A stretch of DNA of 64,000 nt from Ferruginibacter sp. (GCA_017983695.1 JAGOAX010000004.1:62001-126000), one strand, 5' to 3'; counted from the stretch's first letter, positions 8,363-16,418 are shown. Made by a program: numbers and translations. The notes: a model not told the origin generated them from the sequence alone.

Positions 8363-10666
8363 ATGAGTCTAACAGAAAAGCAAATCTTAACAAAACTTCA
8401 AGTCCTTTTAGATAAAGGTGGTTCTGATTATCGGGCAATTCTTAAGCTTTCAAGTGAACTTTCTAAATTAGATCCAAACTTTCAACGCTTTTTTATTGAT
8501 GCAAAGACTCTGATTCATTTAGGCAGAGAAAGCATAAAGGATCATACTACTGCTTTAATAGAATTAGTTAAAAATAGTTATGACGCTGATGCAAATAATG
8601 TAGATGTAGAAATTTTATGTTCAAATAATTCCGATATTATTAGAATTGCTGACAATGGTTTTGGAATGACGAAAGAGCAATTATTAAATAACTGGCTTAG
8701 AATTGGTTTTTCAAATAAACGACATTCCAAAATGAGTGGTCTTGGAAGACGTAAAACAGGGGAAAAAGGAATTGGAAGAATTTCTGCAGATAGATTGGGC
8801 GCTAAACTAGAATTAATTTCAAAAACAGAAAGTGACGGAATTGTTGGTTTAAAAGTTAATTGGGATGACTTCGATATTGATGGAAAAGATGTATCAGACA
8901 TAGATGTTGAATTAACTACCCCTCTTGAAATTAGAATACCTCTAGCCAATGAAAAGATAAGTAAAACAGGAACTGAGATAAGAATCACAAATCTTAGGCA
9001 GCCATGGACACCAGACAATATTGAAAACTTATACAATGAGCTTGCTACACTAACACCTCCATTTAAAGATGTTTCTGATTTTTCAATAAATCTGATTAAT
9101 GATATTGCTCCAGATTTTTCACGTCCTGTTAACTCTAAATATTATGAAGCTTCTGAGATAGATGTATCTGTAGTTTTTGATGGAACTGATGAAGTCTACT
9201 ATTCCATAAAAGATAAGTATTCAAAAAAAGAGGTTACTGATACAATTACTCTACAACAATTTTATTCAAAAAAACAGTTAAAGTGCGGTCCCATAGAGGT
9301 AAGGCTATTGTTTTTTTTAAGAGAAAGTTCTTCCGTAGTAGGGACTGATTTTAGGTTATCTGATTTGCGTGAGTTTTTAGATAATAATTATGGAGTAAAA
9401 ATTTACAGAGATAATATTGCTGTAAAGCCTTACGGTTTTCCAAAAGCCCAACTAGGATTTGATTGGTTAAAAATTGGGGAAGAAAAGGCAAAAAATCCTG
9501 CAGGCATTGGCAGAGGAAACGAATATACCGTATCACCCAATCAGCTGGTTGGTGCTATATTTATCACTAGAGACAATAATGAAATATTAAAAGATAGTGC
9601 TGCTAGAGAGGGATTAGTTGAAAATGAAGGATTTGAAGACATGAAGGAATTCGTCCTTGCTTCAAAAAGATTATTAGAAGCCCATCGTGCTAGCATTTAT
9701 CCGAAAATTGAAAAGGCAAGAAATGAGAAGCAAAAAATTCCTGCACACCGAGAGGCAGAAAAAATTAAAGATCAACTGACTTCAGTTAAAGATGAGTTAA
9801 ACTCTATTAGAACAGAAATCGAAGCAGGTGAAGATAATATAAAACCTGTCGCTTTTTTAAAACCCATTGCTCGTTCTATTGACAAAGTTGAATCTATTTC
9901 TGAAGATGTTGAAAATACTATAACTGAACTTTTAAATTGGCAGAGAGTATTAAATGGTCTAGCAACTATAGGAATTTCTTCAGCAGTCTTTGGACATGAA
10001 ACCGAGGGTTCAATAACTCAATTTCAAGGCTCCACTACTACTGCAATAAAATTAATGAAATTAAGTCCGCCTAAGTTAGAAAAAGCTCTTGGAGAACTAG
10101 ATAAAGCCCTTAAATCTTCTAGAAAAGTTGCAGCTTGGGGTGCTTATGCATTAACAAGAGTACAAAAGGAAAAAAGAAGAAAAAGGAACGTTCAAATATT
10201 TAAAACAATAGAAGCTGTTATAAAAGAACTTAAGCCTGCTTTTGAAGCATCAAGTATAAGTTTATCACTGAAAGGAGAAAATTTATATAGTAAAACTTAT
10301 CAAATGGACATCGAAACCATTTTGGTTAACCTTTTAACAAATGCTTACACTGCAGCAATATTAAAAGGTGGAGAAAGAAAAGTTTTGGTAAAAGTTGATA
10401 GAGAAGATTTAGACGAAATATCAGGTTATTGCTTTTCTGTAGCAGATACCGGTCATGGGGTACCAAAAGAATTTGAAAAACAAATCTTTGACCCATTGTT
10501 TTCTACAAAAACTACCGGTACTCATGAAAGCAAAAGCGTTGGGACAGGGTTAGGTCTTACGATTGTTAAATCCATGGTTGAAGAGTTAGAGGGTAAAATA
10601 TATTTTTCAAAAGATACAGAATTAAAAGGCGCAAACTTTAAAATCTGGTTACCAAAAATTCAATAA
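8363..10666 (+). CDS. Double-GHKL protein: MORC/Hsp90-like ATPase fused to a histidine-kinase module
   Basis: Soluble, 767 residues, no membrane segment. The N-terminal module (about 45-420) has GHKL ATP-site motifs: IELVKNSYDAD (E67, N71, D74, D76), IADNGFGM (D97, G99, G101) and TGEKGIGR (132-139), the pattern of MORC, MutL and Hsp90 ATPases. A charged coiled-coil-like stretch covers about 440-530. A likely phospho-acceptor segment follows (FGHETEG, H545), then a second, kinase-type ATPase: LLTNAYTAA (N660), VADTGHGVP (D695) and GTGLGL (727-732). The receiver gene starts 4 nt after its stop and the HNH gene follows. I infer that it senses a trigger, perhaps DNA structure or phage activity, and signals to the receiver. 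Codon use is AT-rich compared with flanks, suggesting transfer. Confidence 0.85.
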   Translation: MSLTEKQILTKLQVLLDKGGSDYRAILKLSSELSKLDPNFQRFFIDAKTLIHLGRESIKDHTTALIELVKNSYDADANNVDVEILCSNNSDIIRIADNGFGMTKEQLLNNWLRIGFSNKRHSKMSGLGRRKTGEKGIGRISADRLGAKLELISKTESDGIVGLKVNWDDFDIDGKDVSDIDVELTTPLEIRIPLANEKISKTGTEIRITNLRQPWTPDNIENLYNELATLTPPFKDVSDFSINLINDIAPDFSRPVNSKYYEASEIDVSVVFDGTDEVYYSIKDKYSKKEVTDTITLQQFYSKKQLKCGPIEVRLLFFLRESSSVVGTDFRLSDLREFLDNNYGVKIYRDNIAVKPYGFPKAQLGFDWLKIGEEKAKNPAGIGRGNEYTVSPNQLVGAIFITRDNNEILKDSAAREGLVENEGFEDMKEFVLASKRLLEAHRASIYPKIEKARNEKQKIPAHREAEKIKDQLTSVKDELNSIRTEIEAGEDNIKPVAFLKPIARSIDKVESISEDVENTITELLNWQRVLNGLATIGISSAVFGHETEGSITQFQGSTTTAIKLMKLSPPKLEKALGELDKALKSSRKVAAWGAYALTRVQKEKRRKRNVQIFKTIEAVIKELKPAFEASSISLSLKGENLYSKTYQMDIETILVNLLTNAYTAAILKGGERKVLVKVDREDLDEISGYCFSVADTGHGVPKEFEKQIFDPLFSTKTTGTHESKSVGTGLGLTIVKSMVEELEGKIYFSKDTELKGANFKIWLPKIQ

Positions 10667-10670
10667 AAAA

Positions 10671-11321
10671 ATGTCAAGTATAGCTATAATCGACGATAAT
10701 ACAGGTCAAAGTGATACTGTAAAAACTAATATTGAAATGGCGTTGGATGAGATGGAAAGTAGTCTAACTGTAATTACGGCTGTACCATTTGCAAATCCAA
10801 ATGATTATTTTCAATTCATTGAACAGAATGATATTTGTGTAATGATTTTGGACGAAATGTTAAATGACCAAGCAAATGATGAAAGAGGTCCAGTAGATTA
10901 CAAAGGCAGTGATTTAGTTTCTACATTGAGAAGTAAATTACCAGATTTTCCAATCTTTGCATTAACAGTTATTCCAACTGATGAAAATTTAAAAGCCAAA
11001 TACAGTCAATATGAAGATATAATTAGTAGAAAAGAATTTTATGAAGATGCTAATAAATATGTTCCGAAATTTTGGAGAGCTGCAAAAAATTATTTAAAAG
11101 AAAATATTGATGAGTTTAGTCAGTTTAATGAGTTAACGCAAGCAATATCTGGGGGAAATAAAGACCCTGAATTACTTAAAAAGCTACAAGCTTTGCAAGT
11201 AAAACTTGAACTACCATATTCTGGATTTGAAGACAGAAATACTTGGCTTAATGAGTATGAAAAACAAATTGAGTCTTTAGAAGAATTAAATAAGATAATC
11301 AAAGCCAAGCTTAACAAATGA
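10671..11321 (+). CDS. Stand-alone receiver-domain protein, partner of the double-GHKL kinase
   Basis: 216 residues. The N-terminal part shows a full CheY-type receiver signature: acidic pair D8-D9 in AIIDDN, phospho-acceptor D61 in VMILDEML, T99 in IFALTV and K121 in ISRKEF. An insert (about 65-78, QANDERGPVDYKG) separates D61 from the next helix. The remaining 80 residues look helical and charged, with no helix-turn-helix or other DNA-binding output domain. It starts 4 nt after the kinase gene and overlaps the HNH gene by 4 nt (ATGA), implying translational coupling. I infer that phosphorylation controls the HNH nuclease by protein contact rather than by transcription. Confidence 0.82.
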   Translation: MSSIAIIDDNTGQSDTVKTNIEMALDEMESSLTVITAVPFANPNDYFQFIEQNDICVMILDEMLNDQANDERGPVDYKGSDLVSTLRSKLPDFPIFALTVIPTDENLKAKYSQYEDIISRKEFYEDANKYVPKFWRAAKNYLKENIDEFSQFNELTQAISGGNKDPELLKKLQALQVKLELPYSGFEDRNTWLNEYEKQIESLEELNKIIKAKLNK

Positions 11322-11932
11322 ATTGGAAGCAAATTCAAAAAAATACACGAGTTCAAAACGAAGGAGTTTATACAGATTGGAAACAGCAAATTTCAGACGA
11401 CTGCTTTAACCAATGCATTTACTGTTCAATTCATGAAAACCCTTGGGGTGGAATAGACCATTATCACATTGAACATTTTAGACCAAAATCAAAATTTGAA
11501 GAATTAGAACATATAATTACAAACTTATATCACGCATGCCCAATTTGTAATAAATTCAAATCTGATGATTGGCCAAATGAAAATGATGACCTAAATAAAG
11601 TTTGTTATCCTGATCCTAGCGATTATAACTACACAGATCTTTTTGAATTTGATAACAAAACCCATACACTTGTTGGCAAGTATAAATCTTCAACTTATTT
11701 AATAAATAGGTTGTACCTAAATAGGCCGCAACTAACTTACGAAAGAAGAGAACAGTTTTTAAAAATTAAAGCTGAAGCTTTAATAAATGATGCTAAAGAA
11801 TTGATTGATTTAATAGATGATGTAGGGCTAATCAAAGATGCATTTAGAACAATCGCAAATTTGAGCCAGCATCTACACATTAGGGGAAATATCCCGCCAT
11901 ATAAACTCGTTGAAATAAGAAAAATAAAATAA
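11318..11932 (+). CDS. HNH endonuclease (PtuB/retron-effector-like)
   Basis: 204 residues. The fold is shown by a zinc knuckle pair, C33-x2-C36 (QCIYC) and C74-x2-C77 (ACPICN), flanking the HNH core DHYHIEHFRPKS (H50, H53), and the later N69 and N78. The HIEHFRPK form is typical of the HNH nucleases used as effectors in Septu (PtuB) and some retron systems. The partner ATPase here is not the ABC-type PtuA of Septu but a GHKL kinase with a receiver. Start ATG overlaps the receiver stop. Its stop (11932) directly abuts the stop of the converging DNA methylase (11933). It is the likely toxic or cutting component. Confidence 0.85.
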   Translation: MNWKQIQKNTRVQNEGVYTDWKQQISDDCFNQCIYCSIHENPWGGIDHYHIEHFRPKSKFEELEHIITNLYHACPICNKFKSDDWPNENDDLNKVCYPDPSDYNYTDLFEFDNKTHTLVGKYKSSTYLINRLYLNRPQLTYERREQFLKIKAEALINDAKELIDLIDDVGLIKDAFRTIANLSQHLHIRGNIPPYKLVEIRKIK

Positions 11933-13219
11933 TTAATAAACCGGTATTTGAGATACGATTTTAACTGTCAAATGTCTGCATCTAATTTTATCATTAAGCC
12001 ATTCATCAGTTCGCTTATCTTTTAAAGTTTTCAGTGCTACTCGACAATCTCTCATTGTTTTGGATTTAGGCATAAGCACAATTAAGTGATTATCTATAAA
12101 CACCGGTACCGGGACATTTATTACTGTTGCAATTGCTCTTTGCGAATCCTCCATTCTGGAAGTTCTCTTAATAACCACAAACGGCCCTTTAAAAGTCTTC
12201 TTGCCTAAATGTTTACGATTTCTTTCTATTTCGTTTTGAATTGACCATCCTTCCAAGCCTCTACTAACTAAATATGGTCGAGATGGGCCATCTTTTTCAT
12301 CCCTGTAATCAACCACTGGGCCAACACATATATCAAACAAATCAGAAAGAGTATGATTTTGTTTTATTTTTTTAGGTGTAGTTGATTTTACTTTTATAAT
12401 ATCTGAGATGCCTTTTAATCGCTTTGTCATTTTAACAGCGTATACATCAACATCTGCATATTTATCAAATTGTCCAAGCAATTTTATTTTTTCAATAACA
12501 CATTCCTTTTCAACCATAGCCCTCCATTTTTCATACCTGGTACCGCTACGTAAAACGTCTGGTAAAATAGCAATAATAGATACTCCTGGATTTGAAAACT
12601 GAATAATCTTATCAATAAATAAAGCCGCTGCAGATACTTTACCTTTTGCCCAGCTTAATTTTTCCTTTGGAATTACTTGATTGAAAGGTGGATTTACAAA
12701 TATGTGTGTTGCCTTTTCATAAAATTTATTCTTGATTAATCCGTCAGCTTTTGCGATTGAATACTTCTGTTTAATCAGGCTATTAAATACTTTATGAGAA
12801 TGAGTAGGTTGTTTCAGTAAATAATTTGTTCTTAATCTTAATTCGGTTGCTTTTATAAATTCGTCGTGCAGGTCTGTGCCAAGTAACTGACTCTTACAAT
12901 TGAAATTTATATTCGATTTTTGTATATAATCTGATACAGAAATCAATAAATTTCCGGCGCCACATGCTGGATCATAAATGACTGATTTGGCAGTAAAAGT
13001 TGGAGTTAGTAATTTCAATACTTTATTTGCAAGTAAGCTATCCGTAAAGAAGGCTCCATATTCTCTTCTTGTTTCAAGATTAATAGTACGTCTTAATTCT
13101 TCTCCTGCAAGTCCATTTACATTTTTAATTGCAGTTTCTTTCCAAGCCTCCTTTGGTGTGGTGAGAAAAGAATTTAATTCGTCATTAAGTTTAATTACGA
13201 ATTCGGCATAGCCTTTCAT
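11933..13219 (-). CDS. N6-adenine DNA methyltransferase with C-terminal recognition-like domain
   Basis: 428 residues from ATG 13219; the frame also extends to TTG 13237. SAM-binding motif I is DPACGAGNLL (D83), preceded by the motif X region RREYGAFFTD; the catalytic motif IV is NPPF (176-179), typical of N6-adenine methylases of the HsdM/gamma class. The C-terminal 150 residues (about 280-428, with FVVIKRTSR, VPVPVFIDNHLIVL) resemble a target-recognition region. It methylates DNA in the cytoplasm; the target site cannot be read. It faces the kinase-receiver-HNH operon tail to tail with zero spacing. I infer that it marks self DNA for the nuclease system. Confidence 0.88.
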   Translation of the reverse strand: MKGYAEFVIKLNDELNSFLTTPKEAWKETAIKNVNGLAGEELRRTINLETRREYGAFFTDSLLANKVLKLLTPTFTAKSVIYDPACGAGNLLISVSDYIQKSNINFNCKSQLLGTDLHDEFIKATELRLRTNYLLKQPTHSHKVFNSLIKQKYSIAKADGLIKNKFYEKATHIFVNPPFNQVIPKEKLSWAKGKVSAAALFIDKIIQFSNPGVSIIAILPDVLRSGTRYEKWRAMVEKECVIEKIKLLGQFDKYADVDVYAVKMTKRLKGISDIIKVKSTTPKKIKQNHTLSDLFDICVGPVVDYRDEKDGPSRPYLVSRGLEGWSIQNEIERNRKHLGKKTFKGPFVVIKRTSRMEDSQRAIATVINVPVPVFIDNHLIVLMPKSKTMRDCRVALKTLKDKRTDEWLNDKIRCRHLTVKIVSQIPVY

Positions 13220-13334
13220 ATTCTTTTCAGTGTTCAAGATTGTTATTTTACTAATTGTTATAGATAAAGAATTTGCTTTGAGTCTAATTCTATTGCAAAT
13301 TAATGAAAGATTTCAACAACTCAATTACTAGACC

Positions 13335-13663
13335 TCACTGGCGCAGGTGTTCTTCCGGAGGCAGATCAACTGTGTCTACAAGTTCCAGCGGTTTTCAACC
13401 GTAGCATACACTTCAACAAATTAATACAGCTTTGCATCAGCACCTGTTGCACCAATGGCATTGAGGGAATGTTACTAAGCCAGAATAGGCAAAAGAACTA
13501 CCCTTATTGCTCCGTTAACTTACCCGAAAGAATAATAATGGTAGTGCCGTTTAAAAAAGGCAGGTTTCAAAAATGTAGCAGATAATTTTCCATTTACATG
13601 GCTTACAAAATGATCTTTATCTACTGGCGACAGAAAGTTGCTGAAAATACAAACACCAGCCAT
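13335..13663 (-). pseudogene. Decayed protein-coding remnant, unidentified
   Basis: Coding-like peptides on the minus strand lie in shifting frames. From ATG 13663, MAGVCIFSNFLSPVDKDHF is followed by VSHVNGKLSATFLKPAFFKR up to a stop. Further on come SLNAIGATGADAKLY, then FVEVYATVENRWNL after a stop codon, then VDTVDLPPEEHLRQ in another frame, ending at 13335. The peptides do not overlap any other gene and look like a real protein broken by stops and frameshifts. I do not recognise the family. It sits between the methylase and the amidohydrolase, at the right edge of the AT-rich island. The rest of 13220-13737 shows no other feature. Confidence 0.4.
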
Positions 13664-13737
13664 GGCGTAGATTTGAAAAAACTAAATGCAATTTATTGAA
13701 AGAATGATGAACAATTTTTTACAACCACAACCATTCC

Positions 13738-14826
13738 TCAATCAGGGAATAAAGTCTTGTCGATATTTGGGATGATACGCAATGCGTTTTTATAATAAAT
13801 TTTTTTCAGAATAGCATCAGGCAATCCCATTCCATACATGGCCCAGTAGGCATGATATTTTTTATGGTAAGGAAAATATTCATCTGTTGATTCTAATACC
13901 CTGAAATAAGTTGGGTATTCTGCCGGCACCCAACTGTCCTTTCCAAAAAGTATCCTGTCCTGGTATTTTGTAAAAAATTGATTCGCCGTTTTGGGTTGTC
14001 TGCCTAACTCCGCGATGATGGCGCCAAACTCCACCACTACATTTGGCATTGCATCCAGCACCCTGCCCAGTTTACCAAGATCATTGGGGAACCAGCCAAA
14101 GTGAGCTGCAATAAATGTTGTGGAAGGGTGTTTTTTAAACATCCGGTGTTGTTCAGCAATCAATGTATCCCAGGGGGCCGGATCATTATCTTGTCTTTTA
14201 CGGCCGGCGTGGGTAGCCAGTTCCAGCCATCTTTCATTATTGGCATCCATAGGCTGCCAGAAAGGTTTTGGATCAGCAGTGTGTATCAATACAGGTATCT
14301 TTAATTCGCCGGCCTTTTTCCATATGTCATCCAGCCGGGGATCATCCACTGTAACTCTTTTTCCATTTATATCCTTAACTGAAAAGCCAAGACTTTTATA
14401 TATTTTTAAACCATTAGCTCCGTTTTTAACATCTTCTTCCAGTTGAGCCGCCGCCTTTTCTCCCCATCCGCTTTCTCCCACATTTTTAAAATCAATATTC
14501 GCAAAAACAATAAACCGGTTTGGATAATTTGCTTTTACATTGGCCATAGATTTTTTTAATGTTTCTCCACTTTGTCCGCTAAGGTTCACCATTACTTTCA
14601 TATTCATTTTATCCATGTCGGTAATTAACGTACCCAGGTCCATTGTGGGCATGCCGAACTGGTGATTATGTACATCAATAAATGGATATTTTGCTTTGAG
14701 AATGGGCTGGCCCGGTACCACCAATGTTGAGGGCGGATTATATGTTTCAAAATCCATCTTTGGTGTGGATTGCGAAGAGGAGTATAATGAACTCAACACA
14801 GCAATAGCTAAAAATAATTTTTTCAT
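13738..14826 (-). CDS. Secreted amidohydrolase-2 family metal-dependent hydrolase
   Basis: 362 residues with a signal peptide (MKKLFLAIAVLSSLYSSSQS), so probably periplasmic. The amidohydrolase fold is shown by FIDVHNHQFG (metal-binding D-x-H-x-H near residue 50), VLIHTADP (H near 180), FIAAHFGW (H near 243) and ILFGKDSW (D near 295). This pattern is that of the TIM-barrel amidohydrolase-2 (ACMSD-like) family. The substrate is unknown. It stands alone, upstream of an intergenic region with repeat-like DNA. Confidence 0.85.
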   Translation of the reverse strand: MKKLFLAIAVLSSLYSSSQSTPKMDFETYNPPSTLVVPGQPILKAKYPFIDVHNHQFGMPTMDLGTLITDMDKMNMKVMVNLSGQSGETLKKSMANVKANYPNRFIVFANIDFKNVGESGWGEKAAAQLEEDVKNGANGLKIYKSLGFSVKDINGKRVTVDDPRLDDIWKKAGELKIPVLIHTADPKPFWQPMDANNERWLELATHAGRKRQDNDPAPWDTLIAEQHRMFKKHPSTTFIAAHFGWFPNDLGKLGRVLDAMPNVVVEFGAIIAELGRQPKTANQFFTKYQDRILFGKDSWVPAEYPTYFRVLESTDEYFPYHKKYHAYWAMYGMGLPDAILKKIYYKNALRIIPNIDKTLFPD

Positions 14827-15160
14827 AGCTTGAAATTACGCTTTTGCTGATAATAAAAAATTGCTTTCCTCCCTGGTTAGTGTACAGCGCTTGCCTTCGA
14901 CGCCGTTGTTGCAAGTCTTCCGATAGGATGACTTGCGTCTATTAATTCTGCCGGACTGTGTCCGGATTTTTTGCCGCTGTTGGTGTTCCCCACCAATCTT
15001 CGCTTCAATCCCCGCCGTTGTTCCGTCTTATTGACTAACAACGTAACTATAATAGCAGATTTTAGGCTGGGCACCATGCTGTAAAAAATAACAACAACAA
15101 TCGGAGTAATAAAAATCAGCAGTAACGATGCTGGTATTTTCTTAACTTGTACTTAAAAAC
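14827..15160. other. Intergenic region with degenerate repeat sequence, no gene
   Basis: Between the amidohydrolase and the Dabb gene there is no convincing coding sequence. A 66-codon minus-strand frame at 14877-15077 (SGKKSGHSPAELIDASHPIG) reads like translated repeat. The stretch GTCTATTAATTCTGCCGG (14939-14956) and CCGCTGTTGGTGTTCCCCAC resemble parts of the long repeats at 15615-15860 and 16419-16656, and AATTCTGC recurs near 17983. Confidence 0.5.
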
Positions 15161-15550
15161 ATGAAATATATTTTAGGGGCTTTGTTAATGTTAACCACCA
15201 CAATACATACAGCTGCAGCACAAAACATCTCGCCATCTTCGGGCAAACTATTACGCCATGTGGTTTTATTTAAGTTTAAAGACACCACAACCATGGCAGA
15301 CATAGCAAAAGTTGAATTAGCATTTAGGGCACTGCCCAAAAAAATAAAACAAATAGCAAACTTTGAGTGGGGCAAAAACAATAGCCCGGAAAACTTAAAC
15401 CAGGAATTTACCCATTGTTTTTTTGTGAGTTTCAAAACTGAAAAAGACCGTGAAATATATCTGCCACATCCAGCACATAAAGCTTTTGTAGAAATATTAA
15501 AACCGCATTTAGATAAGGTTTTGGTAATAGATTATTGGGCAGAAAAATAA
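15161..15550 (+). CDS. Secreted Dabb (stress-responsive A/B barrel) domain protein
   Basis: 129 residues with a signal peptide ending near AAAQ. The Dabb fold is indicated by RHVVLFKFKD at the start of the domain, a long helix (DIAKVELAFRALPKKI), FEWGKNNSPENL, HCFFVSFKTEKDREIYLPHP, then HKAFVEILKPHLDKVLVIDYW. These match the ferredoxin-like dimeric barrel almost end to end. Dabb proteins include stress proteins and some enzymes of unknown substrate; a periplasmic form is common in Bacteroidota. It is a monocistronic gene between two repeat-rich intergenic regions. Confidence 0.88.
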   Translation: MKYILGALLMLTTTIHTAAAQNISPSSGKLLRHVVLFKFKDTTTMADIAKVELAFRALPKKIKQIANFEWGKNNSPENLNQEFTHCFFVSFKTEKDREIYLPHPAHKAFVEILKPHLDKVLVIDYWAEK

Positions 15551-15614
15551 GTATGTATTTTTTTAAAGCCGTAGTGGTTTATCCTTTGCCCAGGTTCGTG
15601 TTTCAAACAACATT

Positions 15615-15860
15615 TTAGCCGCCGCCGGTATCTCGAAGCCCACCATCGCCGCTGGTGTGCAGGGTAGGCAAAGTGGGATAGCTGCACCAACAGCAGTTTT
15701 ACTGCACAAGTGTTAGTGCGCTTTATATTCGCTGTTGGTTAAAAACCAAATCGGCAGTAAAGAAAAATTCATTGTTCGTTGCGTTGTTCCAGCGGAACAT
15801 TTTGTAGGTAGTTGAAATTATAAGTTGGTTTTCACGTTCCGTAGGAACGTATTGTGTTCC
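15615..15860. repeat. Long direct repeat, copy A
   Basis: About 246 bp that match 16419-16656 with scattered substitutions and small gaps. Shared blocks include CACCAACAGCAGTTTTACTG, CTTTATATTCGC, GTTGGTTAAAAACC, AGTTGAAATTATAAGTTGGT and GTATTGTGTTCC. No frame is conserved between copies, so it is non-coding. The segment before it (15578-15612) resembles the repeat at 8262-8297. Confidence 0.85.
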
Positions 15861-15977
15861 TTCAGCTGTTGTTATTTATCAAACACATTCATAATTATAA
15901 AATCACAAAACGTTCCTACGGAACGAAAATGCAATCACCCATGTTTTTTGCTACCCACAAAATTTTCCGCTGGAACA
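15785..15977. repeat. Fold-back (inverted-repeat) element overlapping copy A
   Basis: Outer arms: 15785-15811 and the reverse complement of 15951-15977 match at 25 of 27 positions. Inner arms: CGTTCCGTAGGAACG (15835-15849) and CGTTCCTACGGAACG (15911-15925) are exact reverse complements, and each can also form its own hairpin. Transcribed RNA would form a long cruciform-like structure. MITE-like in form; no transposase seen. Confidence 0.75.
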
Positions 15978-16167
15978 TAGGATTAAGCATTTTTTCTTCG
16001 CCTTCGTTCTTGCCAAGATTCGTGTCTTCACAAACCGAAAGTGTAATAAAAATGGTTAGTAAAGACATGTACCGTGGCGATGATGCAATTGTTGATTATG
16101 TAATTGTACTTTCTTAATTTTGAAATGGTAATTTTAAAATTTACAATTATTTACAAAACAAACTATC

Positions 16168-16356
16168 GTGCCATTTGAAAACGTATTGGTTCTATTAATT
16201 TTAGCCTGTTTGGTATTACTGGTTATCGGTTTCATCTCACCAAAAACAAGTTTATTTTGGTACAAACATGAACGAACCAGAAAGAAATCTATAGAGATAT
16301 ATGGTCTCTTCCTGATAACTTTCATTATAATATTTGGCCTTTGGATCACTGCTTAG
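16168..16356 (+). CDS. Small two-helix membrane protein, unknown
   Basis: A 62-residue frame starting with GTG (16168) lies between the two long repeats. It has two strongly hydrophobic segments (NVLVLLILACLVLLVIGFIS and YGLFLITFIIIFGLWI) joined by a basic loop (WYKHERTRKK), a sensible topology for a real membrane protein and unusual for random AT-rich DNA. No ATG is available upstream in frame. Small proteins of this kind occur in Bacteroidota, but I cannot name a family. Confidence 0.5.
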   Translation: MPFENVLVLLILACLVLLVIGFISPKTSLFWYKHERTRKKSIEIYGLFLITFIIIFGLWITA

Positions 16357-16418
16357 TCTCCCAACTGGCTCCCAACTGGCGTCTTCTTGCTCAGCAAGGC
16401 GACTGGTGTTTATTAATC

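Noticed and set aside
8363..11321. Detocs two-component defence system
   Set aside because: No TPR-type sensor region and no receiver fused to a phosphorylase-type effector; the layout differs, although the logic may be similar.
8363..11932. Septu (PtuA/PtuB) system
   Set aside because: The HNH protein is PtuB-like, but the partner is a GHKL kinase with a receiver, not an ABC-type ATPase.
14877..15077. 66-codon minus-strand frame
   Set aside because: The peptide reads like translated repeat DNA and its sequence resembles the nearby repeat family.
15854..16117. 87-codon plus-strand frame between the repeats
   Set aside because: It runs through the arms of the fold-back element, so the frame is a by-product of the repeat.
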